Shown here piece after piece: positions 49,001 to 57,213 of a DNA stretch of 64,000 nucleotides; the first letter of the stretch is position 1, and each line of letters begins with the position of its first letter. The stretch lies in the NCBI RefSeq assembly GCF_022848905.1, contig NZ_JAFIRA010000015.1, positions 1 through 64,000 of the forward strand. The letters are read 5' to 3'. The notes beneath the pieces were generated by a model. That model made no database searches. It saw only the letters and a list, made by a program, of their open reading frames with translations, and was not told where the DNA came from. The stretch is from Thermostichus vulcanus str. 'Rupite' (GTDB taxonomy: Bacteria > Cyanobacteriota > Cyanobacteriia > Thermostichales > Thermostichaceae). The translations under genes were made by a program, and so were the position numbers.

Positions 49001-49252
49001 ATTCGTTTGGCCCTCTCCCGCTTGCTCACGCAACGCTCCGGATCCGATTTACAGACGCTGCTGATCGATGAGGGGTTTGGATCCCAGGATGCCACCGGTC
49101 GGGCCCAGCTTTTGGCCGCCATCAACGCCGTGGCCCCCGAGTTTGCCTGCATTTTGGTGATCACCCACATCCCCAGCCTGCAGGATGCCTTTCCCCATCG
49201 CATCGAGGTCCAGCCTTCCCCACAGGGATCCCGTCTGCAGATTCGCGGTTAA
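46085..49252 (+). CDS. sbcC: Nuclease SbcCD subunit C (Rad50-like ATPase)
   Basis: The 1055-residue SMC-type protein starts with GTG at 46085. Walker A is GPNGAGKSAL (31-40), and the Q-loop AYLRQGQADAF follows. Long Gln/Leu-rich coiled coils surround the zinc hook CPLC (C553, C556). The ABC signature TYSGGEAFRINFAIRLALS lies near 960 and Walker B LLIDEGFGSQD near 992. With SbcD it opens DNA ends and hairpins. No sbcD is found in the window, so that partner must be encoded elsewhere. The arms are rich in CAG/CAA codons, giving long Gln runs. Confidence 0.95.
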   Translation: MIPVRLTLQDFLCYPQAVLDLSGIHTACICGPNGAGKSALLDALTWGIWGQSRASNDSDLIRKGASETHVEVIYLSRGQTYRILRSRHLSGQGSLEWQIQTFEGNSKTRWRTLTRRGMRATQQAIQSQLSLDYDTFIHSAYLRQGQADAFTLKRPGERKQILAEMLKLGQYDLLAERCREQMRGAKLKADLLQERLYKLDQQQAQAEQIQAELTQLQHQQAHLQQLLSQQQQQLQTLEHRCKSRQTLQDRHQQLTQHLHKLSATLQHTEQQWRTQRQHLLELESLLAQRESILAGYERYQTLMAQDRHLNHLFEQQRQLSEERQRLQTQQAEQQQHHLQALQRLQQELANRKAQAQADAQLLAEQERIETALHNYHSAQERLQILSAHQQQAIILLEQQRQAQEQIRHEQERLQARAQLLKQQLQAQHTQAQRQQQIQQALAAGEAELAQLERRRLYQQRVLEKGQERRLFVQQLQERQRALQQQWQQEEEQCLLLQGSLALGQDPAAHILAGVSAVAQSERDPKGEPASESPLPQESAIVSAGGRKSSASICPLCTRPLSPRLRDLVLKKHRERQEEIAGELFVIREQLAVADREIELLREEARLLNQELATLDERLQAQGRLQQQWQAEQERHRQMEAWQAELTELEQILANQSYAEAAHQQLQAVEQALQQLGYDDREYALQRGEVERWRWALGRSQDLRKAQERYPRLSKEIEALQTQLNTLQQRGSPTSTLTERLAQIEQALSHLGYDGALHQRLKAELTQAQVWPARLQALELAHQELPEAEARSQSLSQRLQESRQHFAQATQELEQIHQQLTEQPNISEAQLQGIRQAIQEYRQQLDQVLSQLGATQQRLEQVAQQEKERLDIEQQLQQARRQQQVYQELATAYGRNGIPALIIENVLPELEAQANHILARLTQHRLHLQFVTQRSGRRSSKLIDTLDILIADPHGTRPYETYSGGEAFRINFAIRLALSRLLTQRSGSDLQTLLIDEGFGSQDATGRAQLLAAINAVAPEFACILVITHIPSLQDAFPHRIEVQPSPQGSRLQIRG

Positions 49253-49330
49253 GAAACCGATCTCAAGATTCTCAAGATCTAGAATCAAGGCAGTTGCCAA
49301 TCCAGAGGCTCCTGGAGGAGGCTGCTAGCC

Positions 49331-49924
49331 ATGTTAAGACGCTTGGATCAAGCTCTAGGAGGGTTCAATAGCCATCCTTTCTGGGCAGAACTGAAGCACA
49401 TGCAAACCTTGCGGCAACTCTGGCCTGAAGTGGTCGGAGAGGTAGTTGCGGCTCAAACCTACCCCTTGAGTGTGCGCCGGCAGGTACTCCAGGTGGCCAC
49501 TTCAAACCCAGCCTGGGCCCAAAATCTGGCCTTTCAACGGCACCTGATCCTCAAGAAATTGAACAACCACCTGCAGACTCCCCTCAATGATATCCGCTTT
49601 AGCCCCGGCGCTTGGCACGAGGGATCCGACCCAACTTCCCATCCTCATCCCGATGCAGAACTCACCGGTAAGTTTTACGGTGTTCCCCACCTTCCCAAGC
49701 CAGAGGGACACCCCCTCACTGCGAAACCCAAGTCTTCAGAGCAACAGCCGCCACGGGATGCCAAAACCGCCTTTGAACGTTGGGTGCGAGTGGTGAAACA
49801 ACAGCAAACCCAGCAAAATAGGTTTCCCTGCCCCACCTGCCGTTGCCCCACCCCTGCTGCTGAGCTGGAGCGCTGGTTTGTGTGTGGGTTTTGTCATCGG
49901 CAATCGATACGCCCGCGCAGCTAA
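49331..49924 (+). CDS. DciA/DUF721 family protein with C-terminal zinc ribbon
   Basis: The 197-residue protein matches DUF721: LRQLWPEVVGEVVAAQTYPLSVRRQVLQVATSNPAWAQNLAF in sequence order, then LILKKLNNHL. A disordered Pro-rich middle (about 95-150) leads to a C-terminal CPTC...CGFC (about 170-195), a probable zinc ribbon. DciA is the ancestral loader of the DnaB replicative helicase in many bacteria lacking DnaC/DnaI. The downstream position after recJ and sbcC puts it in a DNA-metabolism group. The ribbon is not part of the usual short DciA. Confidence 0.8.
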   Translation: MLRRLDQALGGFNSHPFWAELKHMQTLRQLWPEVVGEVVAAQTYPLSVRRQVLQVATSNPAWAQNLAFQRHLILKKLNNHLQTPLNDIRFSPGAWHEGSDPTSHPHPDAELTGKFYGVPHLPKPEGHPLTAKPKSSEQQPPRDAKTAFERWVRVVKQQQTQQNRFPCPTCRCPTPAAELERWFVCGFCHRQSIRPRS

Positions 49925-49958
49925 TGCTAGGGATCCCCAGATTGCTCTCAAATGACTT

Positions 49959-51137
49959 CTAAACCAAAATCTGCGCCGGGATTTGCTCCGCCAGTTGCGT
50001 CATTTCCCGCCGCGCCCAGGTATCGGCCTGCAAAATATCCTCCAGGCCGGGATCCGCGATCACCCGATGCCGCTCGCAAACCTGCTCCAACAGACGCGGG
50101 ATATCCAAAAAGCGGATGCGCTCCTCCAGGAACAGGGCCACGACGGCTTCGTTGGCGGCATTCAACACGGCAGGTAGGGTTCCCCCGGCTCGTCCGGCGG
50201 CATAAGCCAGCTTCATGCAGGGGTATTTGCGGTGGTCGGGAGCCTTGAAGGTGAGGGATCCCAGCTTGACCAAATCGAGGGGATCCCAGGGGGTAGCCAG
50301 GCGTTCTGGCCAACTGAGACCGTAGAGGATGGGCAGGTGCATATCCGGCCAACCCAACTGGGCCAGAACCGAGGTGTCCGCCAGCTCGATCAGGGAGTGG
50401 ATGATGCTTTGGGGGTGGATGAGGATGTCGATGTGGTCATAATCCAAACCAAACAGCCAATGGGCCTCGATCACCTCCAAGCCTTTGTTCATTAGGGTGG
50501 CGGAGTCGATGGTGATCTTGCGCCCCATCACCCAGTTGGGATGTTTAAGGGCATCCGCCAAGGTTACTTGATCCAATTTCTCAGCTGGCCAATCCCGAAA
50601 GGCTCCTCCCGAGGCGGTGAGTAAAATTCTCCGCAGCGCCCCTTCAGGCACCCCCTGCAAACATTGAAAAATGGCGGAATGCTCGGAATCGACGGGGATT
50701 AGCTGGACACCGTACTCCTGCACCAACGGCAACACCACCGGGCCACCAGCAACCAGGGTTTCTTTGTTGGCCAAGGCAATGTCTTTCCCGGCGCGGATGG
50801 CTGCCAAGGTCGGTAACAAACCGGCACAGCCAACAATCCCCGTCACCACCCGCTCTGCTTCTGGATAGGCCGCCACTTGACATAGCCCCTCAGATCCTGC
50901 CACCAACTCCGGCAGCGGCTGGATCCCGTCCAACAGTGACCGTAGCTCCGGGAGCAAGTCTTCCCGGCCAATACCGACGATTTGGGGCCGAAACTGCCGC
51001 ACCTGCTCTGCCAACAGGGTGATGTTGTTATGGCTGGTTAAACCAACAACCCGAAACCGCTCTGGATACTGGGCGACCAAATCCAAGGTTTGGGTGCCAA
51101 TGGAGCCGGTGGAGCCGAGCAAGGTGATGGCTTGCAT
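49959..51137 (-). CDS. dxr: 1-deoxy-D-xylulose 5-phosphate reductoisomerase
   Basis: The 392-residue protein has the NADPH-binding start [20 protein letters not shown], then [11 protein letters not shown] and [13 protein letters not shown] (metal/substrate residues). [12 protein letters not shown], the [21 protein letters not shown] motif and [12 protein letters not shown] follow. It is the second step of the MEP isoprenoid pathway, needed for carotenoid and chlorophyll side chains. Length is normal and no gaps are seen. Confidence 0.96.
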   Translation of the reverse strand: MQAITLLGSTGSIGTQTLDLVAQYPERFRVVGLTSHNNITLLAEQVRQFRPQIVGIGREDLLPELRSLLDGIQPLPELVAGSEGLCQVAAYPEAERVVTGIVGCAGLLPTLAAIRAGKDIALANKETLVAGGPVVLPLVQEYGVQLIPVDSEHSAIFQCLQGVPEGALRRILLTASGGAFRDWPAEKLDQVTLADALKHPNWVMGRKITIDSATLMNKGLEVIEAHWLFGLDYDHIDILIHPQSIIHSLIELADTSVLAQLGWPDMHLPILYGLSWPERLATPWDPLDLVKLGSLTFKAPDHRKYPCMKLAYAAGRAGGTLPAVLNAANEAVVALFLEERIRFLDIPRLLEQVCERHRVIADPGLEDILQADTWARREMTQLAEQIPAQILV

Positions 51138-51313
51138 GAGAAATCCCTTTGCGCCTAAAGAAAAGGTGAAGATGCTGCTCCCTTCACCTTACAGCTTTTT
51201 CCAGCGGTACCCGATCCAGCGCACACAGGCTAGGCTCCTGCCTGAGAGGAATCCTGGGCTGTCTCAAAACCTACAGTCGGGGAAGTCGGGGAAAAGGCTA
51301 CCAAGCTATGCCA

Positions 51314-51379
51314 GGATCCCACCCCAATCTGATCTATGGATCATGACCCATGGATCCAACGGGATCCACAAAAGGATCC
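51314..51379. repeat. Dense cluster of HIP-like GGATCC palindromes
   Basis: Four GGATCC hexamers occur within 66 bases (51314, 51352, 51362, 51374) in the noncoding gap upstream of dxr and at the end of the GerW-family gene. They are the closest grouping I noticed of an element that recurs through the whole window, usually as GGGATCCC. No promoter or terminator is obvious in the same stretch. Confidence 0.75.
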
Positions 51380-51380
51380 C

Positions 51381-51791
51381 CTAGTCCTGTTCTGATCCCT
51401 GCGGGATCTCAACTCGGCTCTGCAACCACTGCTGCACCAGGGGGAGAAGGGTTTCGCTCAGTTGGTTCCACTGGCTGGGCTTTTGTGTAGTGGTCAGCAG
51501 CTCTACTCGATCTCCGCGAATGACCAAAAAGCCGACCGGCTCAATGCGCACCCCGCCCCCCGCCCCTCCAAATAGGCTGGCCGGATCCCCCCCATTGCCC
51601 CGAAAGCCGGGAGCCGTCTTGCCAAAGTTGCCGCCACCCCCGCCCAAGCCAAAGTGCAAAGACATGTAGGGCACGATAATCGTTTCACCAATGGTGATCG
51701 GCTGGCCGAAGGTTTGCCCTGTTTCCGCCAGAACCCGTAGCTTGCTCAGTACCGCTTCCAGCACCGTTTCGACATTAAACTCGGATCCCAT
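51381..51791 (-). CDS. GerW/YtfJ family protein
   Basis: The 136-residue protein has FNVETVLEAVLSKLRVLAETGQTFG, GETIIVPYMSLHFGLGGGGG, a Gly-rich loop and VRIEPVGFLVIRGDRVELL, the pattern of the GerW (YtfJ) family first named from spore germination in Bacillus. Cyanobacteria do not sporulate, so the role here must be different and is unknown. No signal peptide is visible. Its end lies only two bases after the GGATCC cluster at 51314-51379. Confidence 0.82.
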   Translation of the reverse strand: MGSEFNVETVLEAVLSKLRVLAETGQTFGQPITIGETIIVPYMSLHFGLGGGGGNFGKTAPGFRGNGGDPASLFGGAGGGVRIEPVGFLVIRGDRVELLTTTQKPSQWNQLSETLLPLVQQWLQSRVEIPQGSEQD

Positions 51792-51873
51792 CTCGGCTCA
51801 CTCACCCGCATGACGATCCCAGCCTACCTTGCCCAACGGCGGCCCGTTGGCAAAGCAGACCCGAGAAAACAGC

Positions 51874-52137
51874 TTAATCTTCGTCGGGAGAGCCGGAATA
51901 GAGGTCTTCCAAGCGATTGCGGGCCTCATCCAAATTGGCAGAGCGGATCACCAACAGGGGCTCTTCCGTGAGGTTGCCATCTTCGTCCACCAGTTCCGGG
52001 TGAGGGATCCGCTTGCGAGAACGGCGGGGAGATGCCTTGCGCTCTTCCATCCCCAGGGTAATGAGGTTGGAAACCAGGTTGCGCAGGGCCAGAAAGGCAA
52101 TGGCCGCAAAAGCGACGAGATAGAGGATCTGGAGCAT
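51874..52137 (-). CDS. DUF2973 family small membrane protein
   Basis: The 87-residue protein from the ATG at 52137 has one N-terminal membrane segment (LQILYLVAFAAIAFLALRNLV). A basic stretch, then HPELVDEDGNLTEEPLLVIRS and ARNRLEDLYSGSP follow, matching the cyanobacterial DUF2973 pattern. Its start shares one base with the stop of the DUF2605 gene (TGATG), so translation is coupled. Function is unknown. This pair occurs together in other cyanobacteria as far as I recall. Confidence 0.78.
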   Translation of the reverse strand: MLQILYLVAFAAIAFLALRNLVSNLITLGMEERKASPRRSRKRIPHPELVDEDGNLTEEPLLVIRSANLDEARNRLEDLYSGSPDED

Positions 52138-52448
52138 CAGGAGTCGGAGGAGGGATGAATCTGGCGAAATCGACGACCAAGCTCGGCACATTCCATCAGC
52201 AAGCGATGCCATTTTGCCATCAGCCCAGGGTCGATGCCAACTTCATTATCCGATAACTGATAGAGAGTTTCCGCCACCTGTAACTCTGATTGAGCAGCCA
52301 GCACTCGCTCCAAAACGGACTGCTGCTCGTCCAAGCTAAGCCATTCCAGCCGTTCTTCTTGTAGAAACCGACGTGAGCGCTCAAACCAGTAGCGGTAGTC
52401 CTCCAGCAACGGCCCCAGGATCTCTTGCAACAGCTCCGCTTTGCTCAT
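52137..52448 (-). CDS. DUF2605 family protein
   Basis: The 103-residue acidic helical protein from the ATG at 52448 (the frame extends upstream to 52607 without conserved sequence) contains LLQEILGPLLEDYRYWFERSRRFLQEE and SQSELQVAETLYQ-like spacing. Its C-terminal half is KWHRLLMECAELGRRF, matching the cyanobacterial DUF2605 pattern. No signal peptide or membrane segment. It overlaps the DUF2973 gene by one base. Function is unknown; the coupled expression suggests a soluble partner of the small membrane protein. Confidence 0.78.
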   Translation of the reverse strand: MSKAELLQEILGPLLEDYRYWFERSRRFLQEERLEWLSLDEQQSVLERVLAAQSELQVAETLYQLSDNEVGIDPGLMAKWHRLLMECAELGRRFRQIHPSSDS

Positions 52449-52525
52449 GGCTTGGGATCCCTCAATAGCTGGTCTAGATAAGAAAATCTTAGCAGAACTT
52501 AACTTTTGTTGCCCAGGGATCCCCT

Positions 52526-54001
52526 TCAGCGGGATTCCAGCCAGGCTTCCGCCTCCAGCATCAGGGTTTCCAACTGTGGCAATAGATCCCTGGCCCCCTC
52601 CTGCCAATAGCCCCGTTGATGGGCCTCCAGCAGCCGCTCGCTCATATCCCGCAACGCCCAGGGGTTGTGGGCCCGTAAGAAAGCCTGCACCTGGGGATCC
52701 AAGAGGTAGGCTTGGGCTAAACCCGTGTACATAAAGTCCGGCACAGTATGGGTGGTGGCATCGTAGGCAAATAGATAGTCCAACGTGGCCGCCATTTCAA
52801 AGGCTCCCTTGTAGCCGTGGCGCATCACCCCGGCTATCCACTTGGGGTTGACCACACGGGAGCGGTAAACCCGGTCGATTTCTTCTGCTAGGGCACGAAT
52901 TTTCGGGTTTTGGGGACGGGCATGATCCCCGAAATAGATCTGGGGATCCCGGCCCTGAAGGGTGCGTACCGCCGCCACCATCCCCCCCTGAAACTGATAA
53001 TAATCGTCAGAATCCAGCAGGTCGTGTTCGCGGTTGTCTTGGTTGTGCAGCACAATTTGCAACTGGGCCAATTGCCGTCGTAGCGCTTCTGGAGCTGCTT
53101 GTCCCTCGGCTTCGGCTCGGTAAGCATAGCTGCTCCAGTTCAAGTAGGCCCGCGCCAGATCCGCCTCGGTTTCCCAGTTTTGCGCCTCGATCAACCCCTG
53201 CAACCCAGCCCCATAGGCCCCTGGCTTGGAGCCAAAGATCCGCAGTCGCGCCCATTCCTCAGCTTGTTGGGGTGGGATCCCTTGCTGTTGCCAGTGTTGG
53301 GTGTCAGCCTTCACTTGAGCCCGTAAAGGGTTGTCGGTTTCCGGCTCATCCAGATCGGCTACAGCTTGCACAGCCCGGTCAAACAGGGCAATCAAATTGG
53401 GAAAGGCATCCCGAAAGAAACCGGAAATGCGCAGGGTAACATCCACCCGTGGCCGCCCCAACACCGAGACCGGCAGGATCTCGAAGTTCACCACCCGCCC
53501 CCCATCCCAACAGGGTTTTACCCCGAGCAGCGCCAAGGCTTCCGCCCAATCCTCACCGCCGGTACGCAGGGTGGCTGTCCCCCACACCGAGAGGCCCAAG
53601 CTGCGGGGATAGTCCCCCTGTTCCTGCACATAGCGCTCCACCACCCGTTCTGCCGCCAGGGATCCCACTTGCCAGGCGGTGGGGGTGGGAATGGCGCGGA
53701 TATCCACCGAGTAGAAGTTGCGCCCGGTAGGTAAAACCTCCATCCGACCCCGTGTGGGTGCGCCGGAGGCACCGCTGGGCACATAGCCCCCATTCAGCCC
53801 GTGCAAGAGGTTGTGCAGCTCCTGGGGGGTTTGCTGCAGACGGGGCAGTAAATCCGTTTCAATCCAGTGCAACACCTGCTGGGCCGCTGGCCCCGGTGGT
53901 GGATCATAGGGGATCCCTTGCACCCGTTGGGCAATCCACAGGCGGGCTTGCGCCTCTAGGGCAGCGACTCCATCTCCGATCCAGCGAAAGTTATCAGACA
54001 T
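52526..54001 (-). CDS. C-terminal half of cobaltochelatase CobN (CobN/BchH family)
   Basis: The 491-residue protein matches only the C-terminal part of CobN: LPTGRNFYSVDIRAIPTPTAWQVG, QEQGDYPRSLGLSVWGTATLRTGGEDWAEALALLGVKP, LGRPRVDVTLRISGFFRDAFPNLIALFDRAV, and FGSKPGAYGAGLQGL in order. Full CobN is about 1200-1400 residues. No CobN-like sequence precedes the start in any frame: 54002-54136 is noncoding and a pentapeptide gene follows. Either the chelatase is split into two genes or this is the end of a broken gene. The frame itself is intact and the conserved blocks have no stops. CbiG-CobJ, also for cobalamin, lies 1.2 kb away. Confidence 0.85.
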   Translation of the reverse strand: MSDNFRWIGDGVAALEAQARLWIAQRVQGIPYDPPPGPAAQQVLHWIETDLLPRLQQTPQELHNLLHGLNGGYVPSGASGAPTRGRMEVLPTGRNFYSVDIRAIPTPTAWQVGSLAAERVVERYVQEQGDYPRSLGLSVWGTATLRTGGEDWAEALALLGVKPCWDGGRVVNFEILPVSVLGRPRVDVTLRISGFFRDAFPNLIALFDRAVQAVADLDEPETDNPLRAQVKADTQHWQQQGIPPQQAEEWARLRIFGSKPGAYGAGLQGLIEAQNWETEADLARAYLNWSSYAYRAEAEGQAAPEALRRQLAQLQIVLHNQDNREHDLLDSDDYYQFQGGMVAAVRTLQGRDPQIYFGDHARPQNPKIRALAEEIDRVYRSRVVNPKWIAGVMRHGYKGAFEMAATLDYLFAYDATTHTVPDFMYTGLAQAYLLDPQVQAFLRAHNPWALRDMSERLLEAHQRGYWQEGARDLLPQLETLMLEAEAWLESR

Positions 54002-54136
54002 CGGCAAGACAATCGGGGAGCAGGATCCCTCATGGAACAGAAGTGACAGAACGTTGGGCAGAATCTGAAATAATAAAGAAGAATCACTCAGGGGAGAACA
54101 ACTTTTCTCAGCCCAGATTCACGATAGGCCAGGCCA

Positions 54137-54748
54137 CTAGTCTTTGACCCACAACATCCCGGCCCGCAGCGGATCAAAAGAAGCATCGAAGATTGTGGAG
54201 TGATCGAAGCTGGCCCGTGCCAACTTAGCTCCGGTAATTTTCGCCCCTGAAAAATCTGCCCCGCGCAGATTGGCTTTGCTCAGGTCAGTACCGCGTAGAT
54301 CCGCTCCTCCAAATTTGGCCCCTACCAGGTTGGCCCCGATCAGGTCTGCCCCAATCAAATCTGCACCCACTAAAGTGACTCCAGCCAGATTGGCACCATT
54401 CAGCTTGCTCATGCGCAGCTTGGCCCCGCCCAACTTGGCCCCCGACAACAGCGCCTCGTTCAGCATGGCCCCACTCAGATCTGCCCCACTCAAGTCCGCA
54501 TCCGTCAAATCCGCCTGTCGCAGATTGGCCCCGATCAGCGTCGCCCCGATCAGCTCCGCCCGTGTTAAATTCGCTTCGTTGAGATTGGCCCCGATCAGCT
54601 CTGCTCCCACCAGATCGGCCCGTACCCATTGGATCCCTTGCAAATTGGCTCCAATTAACTCCGCCAAGCGCAGCGTGACCCCGCTGAAGTCTCGATTGCC
54701 CTGGGCATAGGATTCGAGCAGTTCGGAAGCTGAGTGGATATAAACCAT
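54137..54748 (-). CDS. Pentapeptide repeat protein
   Basis: The 203-residue protein is built from about 30 A(D/N)LXX repeats (GANLNEANLTRAELIGATLIG, SGADLSGAMLNEALLSG) from residue 20 to 190, which fold as a right-handed beta helix. No signal peptide, so cytoplasmic. A few repeats deviate (GIQWVRADLVG, FDHSTIFDASFD). Such proteins can mimic DNA or act as scaffolds; no partner is suggested by context. The N-terminal 16 residues form a short helix. Confidence 0.92.
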   Translation of the reverse strand: MVYIHSASELLESYAQGNRDFSGVTLRLAELIGANLQGIQWVRADLVGAELIGANLNEANLTRAELIGATLIGANLRQADLTDADLSGADLSGAMLNEALLSGAKLGGAKLRMSKLNGANLAGVTLVGADLIGADLIGANLVGAKFGGADLRGTDLSKANLRGADFSGAKITGAKLARASFDHSTIFDASFDPLRAGMLWVKD

Positions 54749-54918
54749 CGATGCTTACCAACGCAAAAGGTTAAATCGATACAGTGTTCGATTTGTATCC
54801 TTACTGTAATCTGACCCGCACCACTCGCAAAGAGAAGAAATGAGGTACACCCCATTTAGTCAGTCCACAAGTGGCTCAGGCCAAGGAGATGATGAGCTTC
54901 TTATAAGCTTCTTAATAA

Positions 54919-55001
54919 TGGGATCGGAGGGACTCGAACCCTCACGTTCTTGCGAACAACGGATTTTAAGTCCGTAGCGTCTACCATTCCGCCACGATCC
55001 C
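54919..55001 (-). tRNA. tRNA-Leu (anticodon UAA), without intron
   Basis: The minus strand reads GGGATCGTGGCGGAATGG... with acceptor GGGATCG/CGATCCC, discriminator A, and anticodon loop CTTAAAA giving UAA. A long variable arm (TTGTTCGCAAGAAC) marks class II, followed by the T arm GGTTCGAGTCC. It is 83 bases with no CCA encoded. Many cyanobacteria carry a group I intron in this anticodon loop; here the loop is continuous. Confidence 0.95.
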
Positions 55002-55166
55002 CTGCTGCAGCTGCTGCTGCACAGCCGTACTACTCTATCAAACAGTTTGGCTGAGCGGGATAAAGGTGATCATTATTGATTGATCACAGACCTTTCTTCA
55101 GTCATCTCCTGGGGGGATAATGAGCCCCAGATTCCTCATCATTCAGCATCGAGTTGAGATCAGCTT

Positions 55167-57104
55167 TCAGGGATCCCCCAACCGGTAGCCGCGTGGAGTA
55201 ACCAGCCTTTGACCATATTGAAAGGTATTGGAGTTGCCAATCAGCACCAGCGTTAACATGTCCACTTGCTCGGGATCCAACTCCGCCAGCGTGGTGAGAT
55301 GAAGCGCTTGTCCGGGGCGGTAAAGGTTACGGGCCAGGGCCACTGGGGTATGAGCTGAACGGGCCTGCAAAAAAATGTCAACGGCTCTCAGCAAGGGATC
55401 CAGCCGTTGTTTGGAGCGCGGATTGTAGAGAGCAACCACAAAATCGGCGGCGGCGGCTGCCTGGAGGCGCTTTTCAATCACCGGCCAAGGGGTGAGCAAA
55501 TCGGATAGGGAAATGGCGCAAAAGTCGTGCATCAAAGGGGATCCCAACTGGGCTGCCGCTGCCTGGAGGGCTGAGATGCCGGGTAATACCTCCAGGGAAG
55601 GTTGGATCCCATCCCATCCCCTTTGGGTCAAACACTGTAACACCAGGCCCGCCATACCATAAATGCCCGCATCCCCAGAAGAGATCACGGCGACCTTGAG
55701 CCCTTGCTCTGCCCAGGCGATGGCTCGTTCCGCCCGCTGAATCTCCCGGGTAATCGGGGAGGGATCCCGAATTTGGCCAGGATGCAACAGCGGCTCGATC
55801 AAGTCCAGATAGAGTTGATACCCGATCACCGCATCCGCTTGGGTGAGGGCCATACGAGCCGCAAGGGTGAGCTGGGCCAGATCACCAGGGCCAGTCCCGA
55901 TCAGCCACAGGTGCCCAGAGCGTGGGGAATATTCTCGGCTAGCCTGGGCAATCGCCAGGGTACAGGCTCCCTCCGTCGGGGAAGTATAAACCCGTTTGGG
56001 GCAGATTAGGGTCGCCGCAGGATTCGCAGTGTCGTAAACCGACTGCTGGCGCAGCTTGCTTTGAGACTCTGCCACCCGTAGAGCCGCCGCTTCTGCAACA
56101 GAGGGGGTGCCCACCGCTTGACGAACGGTTTCGGAAGGATGCGGTACTGGGATCCCAGCTAGCTCTTCAGCCGAAAAGAAGCGTAGAGGCCAATCGTAAG
56201 CCTGAGCCAGTTCCAGAAGCCCTGCTTCGTCTTGCTTGAGCGTCAAGGTGGCCAAACCCGCAATCGCTTCCCAGGCCAGCCCCTGTTCCTGGAGTAGCTG
56301 CCGCAGGGATCCCTCTAGCCAAGCTCGGGTGGTGCCCCGCTCACAGCCAATCCCGACCCAAAGCACCCGCGGATGCCAGCTCACGCTGGGGATCCCTAGG
56401 GGAGGAAGAGTCCGTTCGCCAATGTGAATTTGGGCCACTGCCTCTGCCGCTGGGGTGAACAGCCGTTGATGCTCAGCCCAAGCCCGCCGCCAGAGCTCGG
56501 TGCCACAGGTTTGCTGCACCTGGACAGGTTCTCCCCGGTTCAGGGCTGCCGCCACTTCAGTCCAATTCCCGCTCCCCCGCCGCCACCCATAGGGATCCCC
56601 GAGCAAATCCAAAGGTGGGATCCCCAATCCCTCCGAACCCGAGGTCAGCACCGGTTCTACCCCCAGAGCGACCGCCACCCGCCGGGCCAAGGCATCGGCA
56701 CCGCCCACATGCCCGCCACACAAGCTGATCACCCAGCGACCCGCTTCATCCACCACCACCACCGCCGGATCGGTATGTTTGTTCTGCAACAAAGGGGCAA
56801 TCAATCGTACCACTGAGCCCGTAGCCAAGATAAATAGACACCCTTGCACCTGGGGCCAAGTACGGGCAACCGCTTCCGACAGGGATCCTGGCCCGGAAGG
56901 ATGGGTGGGATCGGCGTAGGCTTGCCAGGGTTGGGGTAGGGGATCCCCGTTGGGATTGGCTTTGCTCCAGTAGAGGATGGAAGCTGGCAAGCTGGAATCG
57001 AACTGTCTGTCGGCAATCGGAACCGGTTGGCCAGTCAGAAGGGATCCCAGTTGAGTAGCAATCTGGCGGCCCTGCGAAGTTGGGGCAAAGAGGGCAAGCT
57101 TCAT
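55167..57104 (-). CDS. cobJ: CbiG-CobJ fusion: cobalt-precorrin-5A hydrolase/precorrin-3B C17-methyltransferase
   Basis: The 645-residue fusion has CbiG domains at about 1-390 (LFILATGSVVRLIAPLL, VISLCGGHVGGADALARRVA, LWVGIGCERGTT). CobJ follows from about 396 (HLWLIGTGPGDLAQLTLAAR, VAVISSGDAGIYGMAGLVL, VVALYNPRSKQR), an SAM-dependent tetrapyrrole methylase. CobJ adds the C17 methyl and contracts the corrin ring. CbiG opens the lactone to lose C20. Such a fusion is common in cyanobacteria. It lies downstream of alaS on the same strand (109-base gap). No cobalamin riboswitch was recognised before it. Confidence 0.93.
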   Translation of the reverse strand: MKLALFAPTSQGRQIATQLGSLLTGQPVPIADRQFDSSLPASILYWSKANPNGDPLPQPWQAYADPTHPSGPGSLSEAVARTWPQVQGCLFILATGSVVRLIAPLLQNKHTDPAVVVVDEAGRWVISLCGGHVGGADALARRVAVALGVEPVLTSGSEGLGIPPLDLLGDPYGWRRGSGNWTEVAAALNRGEPVQVQQTCGTELWRRAWAEHQRLFTPAAEAVAQIHIGERTLPPLGIPSVSWHPRVLWVGIGCERGTTRAWLEGSLRQLLQEQGLAWEAIAGLATLTLKQDEAGLLELAQAYDWPLRFFSAEELAGIPVPHPSETVRQAVGTPSVAEAAALRVAESQSKLRQQSVYDTANPAATLICPKRVYTSPTEGACTLAIAQASREYSPRSGHLWLIGTGPGDLAQLTLAARMALTQADAVIGYQLYLDLIEPLLHPGQIRDPSPITREIQRAERAIAWAEQGLKVAVISSGDAGIYGMAGLVLQCLTQRGWDGIQPSLEVLPGISALQAAAAQLGSPLMHDFCAISLSDLLTPWPVIEKRLQAAAAADFVVALYNPRSKQRLDPLLRAVDIFLQARSAHTPVALARNLYRPGQALHLTTLAELDPEQVDMLTLVLIGNSNTFQYGQRLVTPRGYRLGDP

Positions 57105-57213
57105 TTGGATCTTCCTTAGAGCAAGCTATCCACTCTATCGGTATCCATGGCTGAAATTGTTCTTCCTTTGTCTTGGGGCGGCAAAAACAAGAGCCGGAAG
57201 AAAAAATCGATCC

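Noticed and set aside
57105-57213. Possible cobalamin riboswitch before CbiG-CobJ
   Set aside because: The gap is only 109 bases and shows no B12-box-like conserved segment; only a TTCTTCC/GGAAGAA inverted repeat is present.
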